Shown here: in pieces, positions 44,996 through 53,896 of the stretch | Layout: each line of letters starts with the position of its first letter | How positions within the stretch are numbered: position 1 is the first letter of the stretch | Source of the DNA: Robertkochia solimangrovi | GTDB taxonomy: Bacteria; Bacteroidota; Bacteroidia; Flavobacteriales; Flavobacteriaceae | DNA: 64,000 bases | Reading direction: 5' to 3' | NCBI RefSeq assembly: GCF_007279655.1 | Contig: NZ_QKWN01000001.1 | Span: forward strand, 372,001 to 436,000 | Position numbers and translations under genes: made by a program | The notes under the pieces: model-generated | The model's database searches: none | Told to the model about the DNA's origin: nothing | What the model saw: only the letters and a program-made list of their open reading frames with translations

Positions 44996-46108
44996 CTACT
45001 CATAATAATTCATTATATTATACCCACCTTCTTTAAGGTAAGTTTCTTTCTTCATGAGTTTAATATCTCCTTCCATCATATCTTTAACCAACGCCGGCAG
45101 GTCGTATTCAGGAACCCAACCTAGTTTTTCCTTAGCTTTAGTAGCATCTCCTATCAACAGGTCAACTTCAGTCGGACGGAAATATTTAGGATCAACATTG
45201 AGAACTTCTTTTCCTATTGGTAATTGATATTCTGAATTAGAACAAGACTTCACGAATGCCTTTTCATCAACACCTTCCCCTTTAAATTCCAGTTCTATAC
45301 CAACCTCAGCAAAACTCATCCTAACAAAATCCCGTACCGGAGTGGTCTTATTAGTCGCGATGACCCAATCTTCCGCCTCGTCTGCCTGAAGGATCATCCA
45401 CATCATTCGAACATAATCCTTAGCATGGCCCCAATCGCGTTGTGCGTCAAGATTACCCAGGTAGAACTTATCCTGCAAACCAAGTGCAATTCTGGACACA
45501 GCTCTAGTGATCTTACGAGTTACAAAAGTTTCTCCCCTAATAGGAGATTCGTGATTAAACAAAATTCCGTTACACGCATAAATGCCGTAAGCCTCACGAT
45601 AATTCACAGTGATCCAGTAAGCATACATTTTTGCCACTGCATACGGACTCCTGGGGTAAAAAGGCGTCTTTTCAGTCTGAGGAACCTCCTGAACCTTACC
45701 ATATAACTCTGAGGTAGAGGCCTGGTAGATCCTAGTTTTCTTTTCAAGTCCCAATAATCGTACCGCATCAAGGATTCGTAGCGTTCCGATACCATCAGCA
45801 TTAGCCGTATATTCCGGCGTTTCAAACGAAACATGTACATGACTCATCGCAGCAAGATTGTAGATCTCATCGGGCTGTATCTCCTGAATAAGACGGATAA
45901 GATTCGTACTATCGGTCATATCTCCATAATGGAGATAAAAATTTCTATTCTCCTCATGCGGATCCTGATATAAATGATCGATTCTATCGGTATTGAACAA
46001 CGACGATCTTCGTTTTAATCCATGAACCTCATATCCCTTCTTTAATAGAAATTCAGATAAATAGGCACCATCCTGACCGGTAACTCCTGTGATCAATGCA
46101 ACTTTCAT
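44996..46108 (-). CDS. gmd: GDP-mannose 4,6-dehydratase
   Basis: A 370-residue SDR enzyme that converts GDP-D-mannose to GDP-4-keto-6-deoxymannose, the first step to GDP-L-fucose. GVTGQDG is at 8-14. The active-site region has [16 protein letters not shown] with Tyr156 and Lys160 in YAVAK. The Gmd-specific [20 protein letters not shown] follows. It starts 6 bases after manC. Confidence 0.97.
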   Translation of the reverse strand: MKVALITGVTGQDGAYLSEFLLKKGYEVHGLKRRSSLFNTDRIDHLYQDPHEENRNFYLHYGDMTDSTNLIRLIQEIQPDEIYNLAAMSHVHVSFETPEYTANADGIGTLRILDAVRLLGLEKKTRIYQASTSELYGKVQEVPQTEKTPFYPRSPYAVAKMYAYWITVNYREAYGIYACNGILFNHESPIRGETFVTRKITRAVSRIALGLQDKFYLGNLDAQRDWGHAKDYVRMMWMILQADEAEDWVIATNKTTPVRDFVRMSFAEVGIELEFKGEGVDEKAFVKSCSNSEYQLPIGKEVLNVDPKYFRPTEVDLLIGDATKAKEKLGWVPEYDLPALVKDMMEGDIKLMKKETYLKEGGYNIMNYYE

Positions 46109-46114
46109 GTAATT

Positions 46115-47104
46115 TTATTTATGTTTTTGATAGATTTCTTTAACTTTTTGAGATGCTTTTCGGGGAAGTATAAGTATTTCATTTTCGGTTTCCACAACGA
46201 TCATATCTTCCAATCCTATCCCAAGTACTTTCTTTTTAGCTAAGGCAAAACAATTTTTGTTCTCCACTCCCTCCACTTCTTTGCAGATTCCATTTAAATC
46301 GCCACATTTTTCAAAATAGGAAACCAAGGAATCAAAATTCCCAAGATCCTGCCAATTAAAATCAGAGGGTACCGTTTTAATTCTGGTACTTTTTTCAAAT
46401 ACGGCATAATCGACACTATCTTCCGGTATTGCACTCATTGTTTCTACAGTGATACCTTTCTCATGAGCTTTAACCGATGCTTCATAAATTTCCGGGCTAT
46501 GCAGTTTTAATTCATTCAGAAAAACACCTGCCTTGAAACAAAACATACCACTATTCCAGTAAAAATTACCGCTCTTGAGAAATTCCTTGGCAGTTTTCAA
46601 ATCCGGTTTTTCGCGAAAACTCAATACATTTTCCTGATCAAACTCTATATATCCATACCCGGTTTCCGGGTATTCGGGTTTTATTGAAAAGGTAACCAGA
46701 TAATCAGATTCAGCCAATTCCAATGCTCGATTCACACATCGATCATAGGCTTCCTGATCACTGATCATATGGTCACTTGGGGTAACGAATAATATATCTT
46801 CCGGAGCGACAGCTAATGCAGCCAGGGCTATTGCAGGTGCAGTATTACGAGGTACCGGTTCGAGAATTTGTTTATCAAATTCCTTTCCTAACTCAGCCAT
46901 TTGAGCTTTTGCAAAATCAATATGGCTATTGTTTGTTAAGATCATAGTTGCATCAACAAGAGCTGTATTTCTCTCCACAGTTAACTGAAAAAGAGAACTT
47001 CCATTGAATATTTTAAGAAATTGTTTGGGATGATCGGGACGTGATAAAGGCCATAATCGGGTGCCGAAACCACCACTTAAAATTGTGTGATAAACTTTTG
47101 CCAT
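46115..47104 (-). CDS. manC: mannose-1-phosphate guanylyltransferase
   Basis: A 329-residue enzyme that makes GDP-mannose from mannose 1-phosphate and GTP. The start at 47104 (MAKVYHTILSGG) is chosen because the signature GGFGTRLWPLSRPDHPKQF normally begins near residue 11; the open frame upstream would run through a terminator hairpin. VTPSDHMI and the FREKPD segment complete the active site. It has no C-terminal phosphomannose isomerase domain. Confidence 0.92.
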   Translation of the reverse strand: MAKVYHTILSGGFGTRLWPLSRPDHPKQFLKIFNGSSLFQLTVERNTALVDATMILTNNSHIDFAKAQMAELGKEFDKQILEPVPRNTAPAIALAALAVAPEDILFVTPSDHMISDQEAYDRCVNRALELAESDYLVTFSIKPEYPETGYGYIEFDQENVLSFREKPDLKTAKEFLKSGNFYWNSGMFCFKAGVFLNELKLHSPEIYEASVKAHEKGITVETMSAIPEDSVDYAVFEKSTRIKTVPSDFNWQDLGNFDSLVSYFEKCGDLNGICKEVEGVENKNCFALAKKKVLGIGLEDMIVVETENEILILPRKASQKVKEIYQKHK

Positions 47105-47162
47105 AGTTTTCTTTGAACGTAAATTTAAAACTTCATTTGTATAATTCAACCGGAACCATAAA

Positions 47163-47195
47163 AAAACCGTCAAATGGTTTCATTTTGACGGTTTT
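47163..47195 (-). terminator. terminator after the wzz-like gene
   Basis: AAAACCGTCAAA (47163-47174) pairs perfectly with TTTGACGGTTTT (47184-47195). On the minus strand it ends in Us (A run at 47161-47166). It lies between the Wzz-like gene and manC. Confidence 0.8.
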
Positions 47196-47216
47196 AATGG
47201 ATTGATTGAGAATATT

Positions 47217-48299
47217 TTAATTCTTATAAGACTTAAGGAACTTATTCAACTGAAGAAGACTTAACAATAATAAACAAACTCCAATTAATGTCACTGGTAA
47301 CATAAATACGTAGGATTTGGTAAAGCCCTTTATTTCAACCCCTCTTCTAGGAAAATCAGAGATGATATTAATTATACTTGATTTATTGGCTCGTTCTTCA
47401 TTGAGCTCCACAATATTTTCTTTTAATTCATTACGCTCCCGGATCAATGCCATTTCCTTATTCTCACTTCCCTTACCCTCACCAAGACTGATGTTCGTTC
47501 CCTGAAGAGGTTTCTCCGCTTCTTTTAACAGCACCAATTTATAAAGTTTTTGTAGAGAATCTATTTCCGTAAGTTGCATTTTCACAATGCTATCCTGTAT
47601 ATTTAAATTTTCTATGGAAATATTCTTTTGAGACTCAAAATAAGCGTTTCGCTGAATGGAGGAAATAATGGCGGGTTGAGATTTCTTAGCAACGAAACTA
47701 TTATTCGCAACCACTGAAATTGTATGAAAACGTGCATCGAAGGAATTAAAATTTTCAAGAAACTTTTCCATATTGATCGTTTTCTGAGTCGAAGTATCAA
47801 GATTTCTTACAAATTGATCGAACAGCATTATTTTTTGATTTTCATCTGCATAAGATTCTATACTGAAAGATTTAAATGCAGATGCTTCTGCCGGTGTAAT
47901 ATCTAACACTTCATCATTCGGATTGGTATCCAGCGCCTCCGCCAACGCGACTGAATCCCCAGCCATTGCTAATTCATTGTAAAAATTAATATTGTTATAC
48001 AATTGTTGTGCACTATTAAAGTTAGGTTCCACCACCATGGTAGAAATAAAACGTGGCCCCTTTTTATTATCTAAAAAAACACCAACTATCAAACCGATTA
48101 ATCCAGCAACTAAAAGCTTTAAAAAGTGTTTTTGTATAAAAATTAAAAACAGAATAATGAGGTGAAACAAACCAGAAAAAATTGATGCTAAGAATTCAAA
48201 AAAATTCTTAAACATATTTCCAATTACTAAGAATAAATTTCCAAGATCGATTTCTTCTGAAGAGTTTTGAGATTTGTTTTGAGGCTGATTTTCACTCAT
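47217..48299 (-). CDS. Wzz/chain-length-determinant-like inner membrane protein
   Basis: A 360-residue protein with an N-terminal membrane region (about 38-78), a long periplasmic helical domain and a C-terminal membrane helix (about 328-348), the layout of Wzz-type co-polymerases. The periplasmic part has the coiled coil ALIRERNELKENIVELNEER. It lacks a tyrosine kinase domain. It would set chain length for the polymerase 14 kb away. It follows DUF6909 by 9 bases and is closed by a terminator. Confidence 0.75.
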   Translation of the reverse strand: MSENQPQNKSQNSSEEIDLGNLFLVIGNMFKNFFEFLASIFSGLFHLIILFLIFIQKHFLKLLVAGLIGLIVGVFLDNKKGPRFISTMVVEPNFNSAQQLYNNINFYNELAMAGDSVALAEALDTNPNDEVLDITPAEASAFKSFSIESYADENQKIMLFDQFVRNLDTSTQKTINMEKFLENFNSFDARFHTISVVANNSFVAKKSQPAIISSIQRNAYFESQKNISIENLNIQDSIVKMQLTEIDSLQKLYKLVLLKEAEKPLQGTNISLGEGKGSENKEMALIRERNELKENIVELNEERANKSSIINIISDFPRRGVEIKGFTKSYVFMLPVTLIGVCLLLLSLLQLNKFLKSYKN

Positions 48300-48308
48300 T
48301 GCTTTTAT

Positions 48309-49994
48309 TTAGTTTAAGATTTGTTTCAAAATCATTTCCGTAATAAGGTAAGTAGGTTTAACTCCTGTTATACCTAATCCTCCCGATGCCAGCGTACTCC
48401 CTGTTTCCAGAGGATTATCTGAAGCGTAATAAGCATACCTTACCTTTACATTCTCAGCTATACTCTTACGAATTCTGGAAGCCGATTGTACCGCTTTCTG
48501 GTAATGTGCGCCCTCCATTTCGAGACCGATCACATTCCAGGAACTGTCGTGAAAGAACTTTAAAACATCCTTGTTCTGTAAAGATGTCCCTAAAACCGTA
48601 ATCATCGTTCCTTCAAAGACTTTCAATTCATTGCCTTCAAAATCCTTTGCACATAATTCATTATGAAAAGGATAATTGTCGGCAGTACCCTCAAAGATAT
48701 GTGCATTAGGAATCATGAGATCTCCCTTGTCTCCTTCAAGAATTCCTGCCTTACCCATAATAGAAACAGATTCCACATTGAGAAATTCCTTTTTCTCACC
48801 CTTATCTTTATAAGGTTTCAGGAATTCATCAATGGTTTCGTACGCTTGTTCACCAAACGCATAATCCATCACAAATAAAACGGGGGAATCGTGATCTTTT
48901 TGAAAGTCTCGCCCAAAAATAGGATTTATTTTGGAGGTGTCAATTTTGGAGGTGTCAAATAATTGAACATCGATATTCGTACCTGAAAAATCATCGATCT
49001 GAATCATGCCTTGTTTTTCTGCATAAGCAACGACCTTACTTCGCAGTTTTCCATTTTCCGGCTGACTCAGTAATTCGTACAATTCCAGATCCGACTTCTT
49101 TGCATAAGCCGTACCTAAAGCCTGTCTGGCAAATAATGTATTCATCACCGAATGCATATTTGCACTGATTATATGTACAGGACGTTTGAAGAGTCCGTTC
49201 TTTTTTAAAGTTTTTTTGATGTTATTTGCCCAGATCTCTCCATGTATATGATGACCCAGTCTTTCCCTTAAGACCGGGCTAAAAGTTATAGTGCGTTTTT
49301 CTCCACTCACCTCTTCTTCGATCGCCAGTTTCCCTAACCAGTAAACAATCTCAAGAAAACGATCGGGTTCCTCTTTAGATCCAAACAGCTTATGGGAAGC
49401 TAACACTTCTTCAAAAGTTCTCCCCAGTATCGTTGATAAATGACTGAGGGCGATTTCTCGTTCTTTATCCGTTAGCTTTCTTTTAGATACCGCCTCTTCA
49501 AGTTTTGCCCAATCCCGAATCATCGTACCGGAATCTTTAAGGAATACCCGGTCACAAATCTTTTGTGATTCAATAAATAAGAAAGTAAGATGCGTAAGAA
49601 TATCATAAATATCTGATCTGCCTCTGGTGATCTCAATATTCATCTGCTCATCATCAATGCGATAACAGTTTCTTCTACGCTTAGGTGGAATGATTACTTC
49701 AAAACCCGAATTCTTATATCCTTCATCAGAAATAAGATTTATAAACCTACATTGCTCAATTCCTTTAGGCAAACGGTCAAGAATATAAACCAGCCCATGC
49801 AATTCAGCTTTTTCATCTGAAACCGATCCGTAGATTTCAGGCCTTAATTGTAAAAGTGCTTCACGCAAAGTTTCACCTGAAACTCCCATTGGTTTATAAA
49901 ATCCACGATTAAAGAGATGTCGCATCGTGATGTACATTCTCTCAATTGCTGCAGTAGACTCCTGAGCACGGGTTCTTGTCTGAATTTTACTCAT
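48309..49994 (-). CDS. DUF6909 family protein
   Basis: A 561-residue soluble protein of the DUF6909 family; no function is established. The N-terminal part is helical (STAAIERMYITMRHLFNRGF, GVSGETLREALLQLRPEIYG). The C-terminal third has an alpha/beta look, with SPVLFVMDYAFGEQAYE, VSIMGKAGILEGDKGDLMIP and NVIGLEMEGAHYQKAV. The latter recalls the MEGAA motif of nucleoside phosphorylases and MTA nucleosidases. No signal peptide. It pairs with the Wzz-like gene in a two-gene unit. Confidence 0.75.
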   Translation of the reverse strand: MSKIQTRTRAQESTAAIERMYITMRHLFNRGFYKPMGVSGETLREALLQLRPEIYGSVSDEKAELHGLVYILDRLPKGIEQCRFINLISDEGYKNSGFEVIIPPKRRRNCYRIDDEQMNIEITRGRSDIYDILTHLTFLFIESQKICDRVFLKDSGTMIRDWAKLEEAVSKRKLTDKEREIALSHLSTILGRTFEEVLASHKLFGSKEEPDRFLEIVYWLGKLAIEEEVSGEKRTITFSPVLRERLGHHIHGEIWANNIKKTLKKNGLFKRPVHIISANMHSVMNTLFARQALGTAYAKKSDLELYELLSQPENGKLRSKVVAYAEKQGMIQIDDFSGTNIDVQLFDTSKIDTSKINPIFGRDFQKDHDSPVLFVMDYAFGEQAYETIDEFLKPYKDKGEKKEFLNVESVSIMGKAGILEGDKGDLMIPNAHIFEGTADNYPFHNELCAKDFEGNELKVFEGTMITVLGTSLQNKDVLKFFHDSSWNVIGLEMEGAHYQKAVQSASRIRKSIAENVKVRYAYYASDNPLETGSTLASGGLGITGVKPTYLITEMILKQILN

Positions 49995-50130
49995 ATCTGA
50001 TTTTCAGTCCAAAATTAAGAATCTTTGTGCTAATTAAGAACTAAAACCCCTTCATAGATTAGGATATAAGATAATTTAACCGTTAAACAACAGGAATTGA
50101 ACAATCGGAAGTCACTGAATTATAGCGCTA

Positions 50131-51627
50131 TTATACCAGATATGGTTTCAAATCTTCTACAACGCTGCGATCATTTGCCAATCTTTGGATCTTATTCTGG
50201 CCTCCCAGTTTCCCTTTAGATTTCATGTAATTATTAAACCCTTCCTGCAAAACCTTTGAGATCTTCAGGGGCTGTAAAACTTTTCCGGTTATCAGGTCAT
50301 TATAATATGTATTTTGCTTTTGCATAGCCTGATCGATAGCGCTGGCAAATTTGGTAAGATCCGTAGGTTCATTCTCAAATTCGATAAACCATTCATGAAA
50401 CGGCAATTCCTCTCCTTCCGGGGTTATCTGAGGCGCAACTGTAAATTCATTGATACTACATTCATACTGATTCATCGCTTCTTTCAAAGCCTCTTCGACT
50501 TCTTTGGCTATGACATGTTCTCCGAATGCCGATATAAAATGTTTGATCCTTCCAGACACGATGATCCTGTAGGGTGAGGTAGCTACAAATTGTACGGTAT
50601 CACCAATGTTATAAGCCCACAGCCCTGCATTCGTGGATATAATCATCACATAGTTTACCCCTAATTCAACATCTTTTATGGTCAGCCTTTCCGGAGATGC
50701 ATCAAAAAACTCATCTGCTTTTATGAATTCATAGAATATACCAGAATTGAGTAATAGTAACATCCCCTTTTCCGATTGGGAATCCTGAAAGGCAAAGAAC
50801 CCTTCACTGGCGGGAAAAAGTTCGATACTTGGTACTTTTCTTCCTATTAGTTCTTCGAATTTAGCCCGATACGGCTCATAATTAACACCACCATAGATAA
50901 AGAGTTTAAAGTTCGGAAACACCTCCCCCACTGTTTTACCTGTACGTTGTTTTATTCGTTCAAAATACATTTGAACCCATGATGGAATACCCGAAATAAC
51001 CGACATGTCTTCCGGAAGGGTTTCGTCAATAATCGCTTCCACTTTGGTCTCCCAGTCGTCAATACAATTGGTTTCCCAGCTAGGCATGCGGTTCTTTTGC
51101 AAATAACCCGGCACATAATGCGCTACGATTCCTGACAACCGCCCCAGTTTCACTCCGTTCTTTTCGGTTAATTCCGGACTCCCTTGCAGAAAGATCATTT
51201 TTCCGTCGACAAATTCAGTATTTCCGGTATCATGGATATAACAAAGAATCGCATTTCTGGCAGCTTCTATATGATAAGGCATTGAATCTTCCGTAATCGG
51301 AATATATTTGGCCCCTGAGGTGGTTCCTGAAGTTTTGGCAAAATATAAGGGTTTTCCCGGCCATACAACATCCTTTTCACCTTCTACTACCGAAGTTATA
51401 TAGGGTTTAAGATCTTCATAATCACGAACAGGAACCTTTGACCGAAAATCTTCATAAGTTTTGATATCCTTAAAATCATGATCTTTCCCAAACCGTGTTT
51501 GCGTTGCGGTTTCGATCAAAGATCTAAAAACTTCATCTTGTGTCTCCACTGGATTATCCGCCCATTTCCTGATACGGCCATACACTATCGTGGCAAATAA
51601 TCTGGCTCCTAAAGATTTTATTGACAT
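50131..51627 (-). CDS. GH3-family acyl-adenylating protein
   Basis: A 498-residue protein homologous to plant GH3 acyl-acid amido synthetases, which adenylate a carboxylic acid and join it to an amine. The ATP-binding loop TSGTTSGAKYIP is at 99-110. FPASEGFFAFQ and VNYVMIISTNAGLWAYNIGD follow, and the C-terminal subdomain begins at about 355 (VSGRIKHFISAFGEHV). Bacterial GH3 substrates are mostly unknown. It lies 2 bases after the M23 peptidase gene, so they are co-transcribed. Confidence 0.88.
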   Translation of the reverse strand: MSIKSLGARLFATIVYGRIRKWADNPVETQDEVFRSLIETATQTRFGKDHDFKDIKTYEDFRSKVPVRDYEDLKPYITSVVEGEKDVVWPGKPLYFAKTSGTTSGAKYIPITEDSMPYHIEAARNAILCYIHDTGNTEFVDGKMIFLQGSPELTEKNGVKLGRLSGIVAHYVPGYLQKNRMPSWETNCIDDWETKVEAIIDETLPEDMSVISGIPSWVQMYFERIKQRTGKTVGEVFPNFKLFIYGGVNYEPYRAKFEELIGRKVPSIELFPASEGFFAFQDSQSEKGMLLLLNSGIFYEFIKADEFFDASPERLTIKDVELGVNYVMIISTNAGLWAYNIGDTVQFVATSPYRIIVSGRIKHFISAFGEHVIAKEVEEALKEAMNQYECSINEFTVAPQITPEGEELPFHEWFIEFENEPTDLTKFASAIDQAMQKQNTYYNDLITGKVLQPLKISKVLQEGFNNYMKSKGKLGGQNKIQRLANDRSVVEDLKPYLV

Positions 51628-51629
51628 AT

Positions 51630-52499
51630 TTATTCGAAATCTATATAATCGGTTGGGTTCACCGGGTATCCTTCACTCCAAAGTTCGAAATGCAGATGCG
51701 GACCTGTTGTAAGTTCTCCTGTGTTACCAATAATTGCAATAACTTCACCTGTCTTTACCAAATCACCTTGTTCTTTGCTTAAGGAAGAATTATGCTTATA
51801 AACCGATGTCAATCCATAAGGGTGTTCAATGATCATTACATAACCCGTTTCAGTGGTCCATCCTGCAAAGATCACAGTGCCGTCGGCTACTGCCTTTACC
51901 GGAGTGTCTTTGGGAGCAGTGATATCTACCGCTAAATGTTTGTCAGATTGGTTGTATCCCTGGGATATGGTTCCTGTTAATGGAGGAAACAATATGAAAT
52001 TAGATCTGGAGGATGCAGTTTCAAACAGATTATATTTATCCTCCATCGCTACTTTTTCACGCAACAACGAATCCTGCCTGTTCGGCATCAGATCATATTG
52101 AGCAGTGTCTTTCTGAAATTCAGCAAAAAGAGAATCCTTGTTGATCTCCTGAGAGTTTATCTCCCCTTTCAATGCCTGCTGAATTCTTTCATAATAAACC
52201 TCATTAGAGGACAACTGATGTTCCAGCGAATCCAATTTGAAAGACAGATCGGTTGCTTCTCTTTTTAAAGCCGTAGAAGAATATCCTGGAATATATTCCT
52301 TTAGCGGAGTCAAAGCGATCAGGAGTATGGTGAAAGTGATCAGAAAAACTGCAAACAAAGTTCCCAATACAAACACATTTAAGCGATTGAGTTTAAAGGA
52401 AACCCTTTCTTCAAAGGTATCTTCATTTAAAACTACAAGCCTGTATTTATGGAGTAGTTTCTTTTTTAAATGTTTTCGCTTTTGTTTTTTCTGGGCCAT
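51630..52499 (-). CDS. M23 family metallopeptidase (LytM)
   Basis: A 289-residue inner-membrane-anchored peptidase. The start at 52499 (MAQKKQKRKHLKK) gives a basic tail and one membrane helix (about 43-62). A coiled coil is followed by the LytM domain (about 175-289). The zinc ligands are intact: HLAVD and HLHFE. It therefore should cut peptidoglycan crosslinks, unlike the EnvC-like protein at 1.9 kb. Divergent from tatA. Confidence 0.88.
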   Translation of the reverse strand: MAQKKQKRKHLKKKLLHKYRLVVLNEDTFEERVSFKLNRLNVFVLGTLFAVFLITFTILLIALTPLKEYIPGYSSTALKREATDLSFKLDSLEHQLSSNEVYYERIQQALKGEINSQEINKDSLFAEFQKDTAQYDLMPNRQDSLLREKVAMEDKYNLFETASSRSNFILFPPLTGTISQGYNQSDKHLAVDITAPKDTPVKAVADGTVIFAGWTTETGYVMIIEHPYGLTSVYKHNSSLSKEQGDLVKTGEVIAIIGNTGELTTGPHLHFELWSEGYPVNPTDYIDFE

Positions 52500-52559
52500 A
52501 GTACAGCAAATATAATTATTCAATAGAAACCACTTTCTTATTTTATACGCTTTTAACGA

Positions 52560-52587
52560 TTGTATTTAAGTTTAATTCTTACCTTTG
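52560..52587 (+). promoter_or_regulatory. promoter of tatA
   Basis: TTG (52560-52562), a 17-base spacer and TACCTTTG (52580-52587) match TTG-N17-TAnnTTTG exactly. It lies 31 bases before the tatA start. Confidence 0.65.
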
Positions 52588-52618
52588 TTGCTGAGTTTAA
52601 CCTTAAATCGAATTACTA

Positions 52619-52792
52619 ATGTTTTTTCTAGCAATTGGTTGGCAACAAGTTCTGATTATAGCGATCGTGGTATTGCTATTATTCGGCGGTAAGAAAATCC
52701 CGGAATTAATGCGTGGACTTGGAAGTGGTATCAAAGAATTCAAAGACGCCTCCAAGGAAGAGGATGGTTCAGTAGATAATAAGAAAGACTGA
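52619..52792 (+). CDS. tatA: twin-arginine translocase subunit TatA/TatE
   Basis: A 57-residue protein too short for most ORF cut-offs. One membrane helix (about 6-23, [19 protein letters not shown]) is followed by [20 protein letters not shown] and an acidic tail, the standard TatA layout. TatA polymerises to form the export pore for folded proteins. It stands alone here; no tatC adjoins it. A promoter precedes and a strong hairpin follows. Confidence 0.95.
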   Translation: MFFLAIGWQQVLIIAIVVLLLFGGKKIPELMRGLGSGIKEFKDASKEEDGSVDNKKD

Positions 52793-52805
52793 TATTTTAA
52801 AAGAT

Positions 52806-52850
52806 ATACTTAAAAAGGCCGTTTGAAATTCAAACGGCCTTTTTAAGTAT
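52806..52850. terminator. bidirectional terminator between tatA and DUF4837
   Basis: A perfect 22-bp inverted repeat (52806-52827 with 52829-52850). A-rich and T-rich ends serve both convergent genes. Confidence 0.9.
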
Positions 52851-52869
52851 TTATCAGATTTTATCTGTA

Positions 52870-53871
52870 TTATCGCGAAGTAACAGCCTCATCGCTTTTA
52901 CCCGTGAACTTCAGTGTTTTCATAATAGCTTCCAACTCAAACATATAATCGCGTTTATCCGTAGATGGAGCAAACGTAAATCCTTCCAATACCAGTAATC
53001 TGTTATTTGGTTTGTCTTCAACTATATAATTTACGAAGGGTCCTGCCATAAAGAAGTTCTTAACTTCCCACATTCCTTTGGTTTCAATTGCTTTTCTTCC
53101 TGCTAACTCTGCATCGAACACATAAGGGGCATACGCTTTTTCAGTTATCATATACATTCCTTCTTCTCTTCCAGGTACATACAGTTGACCGATACTATCT
53201 CTCATTTTAATAATTGCATCAACTCTTGTTGAATCTTCAGGAATGCTATTCATTGGCATTTCATAAACGAGTATATTCATGGTTCCCTTTTGAATCAATC
53301 GCTCGATCCAGTAGAAATTATTTTCCTTTTTAACGATCTTATAGATGGAAGGCATACGCAACGATATACCAAGACCCTTTTCCAGATCATCTTCCTTATT
53401 CAAAGATCTCAGAAAACGCTCCTGACTCTCCTTAATATCCGTTTCTTTAAAGGTTGCAATAATCTCCGGAGATTTCTTTTCGATCTCGTGAATAAGTTCT
53501 TCACGGGTTTTACCTTTGAAGATCCCTACATTTTGTGGTTTAGCAAATAGATTCTCTTCAAGTACTGCCCCGTTTACGGAATCCAGTTCAACGATGACCA
53601 CATTTCTACGATGTCTTACAAAATCGGTAAATACCTCCGGTGTAACCTGATGAATTGTAAAAAGGGGTTCGTCCTGAGGCAAACCATCAACTGGAGCTGC
53701 AAAGAACTTACGAATACTATCACCTACTTCTCCTTCCCATAGATCGTTATCGATCACCATGGAAATATCATTGATCGCTCCCACTGAATCCGGAAGGTAT
53801 GTAGATTTCTTATCTTCCTTACAGGAAACCAAAACAAGGGTTAGGATCAATACAATCAGGTAATTTTTCAT
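52870..53871 (-). CDS. DUF4837 family lipoprotein
   Basis: A 333-residue lipoprotein. The signal ends in LVSC (lipobox), then KEDKKS. It matches DUF4837, a Bacteroidota family of unknown function, through DSVGAINDISMVIDNDLWEG and the late NFFMAGPFVNYIVEDKPNN. No catalytic motif. It lies 25 bases after the lytic transglycosylase gene, as in many flavobacterial genomes; the pairing hints at cell-wall work. Confidence 0.85.
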   Translation of the reverse strand: MKNYLIVLILTLVLVSCKEDKKSTYLPDSVGAINDISMVIDNDLWEGEVGDSIRKFFAAPVDGLPQDEPLFTIHQVTPEVFTDFVRHRRNVVIVELDSVNGAVLEENLFAKPQNVGIFKGKTREELIHEIEKKSPEIIATFKETDIKESQERFLRSLNKEDDLEKGLGISLRMPSIYKIVKKENNFYWIERLIQKGTMNILVYEMPMNSIPEDSTRVDAIIKMRDSIGQLYVPGREEGMYMITEKAYAPYVFDAELAGRKAIETKGMWEVKNFFMAGPFVNYIVEDKPNNRLLVLEGFTFAPSTDKRDYMFELEAIMKTLKFTGKSDEAVTSR

Positions 53872-53896
53872 TAGTGTCGGTTTATTTATTTTAGGA

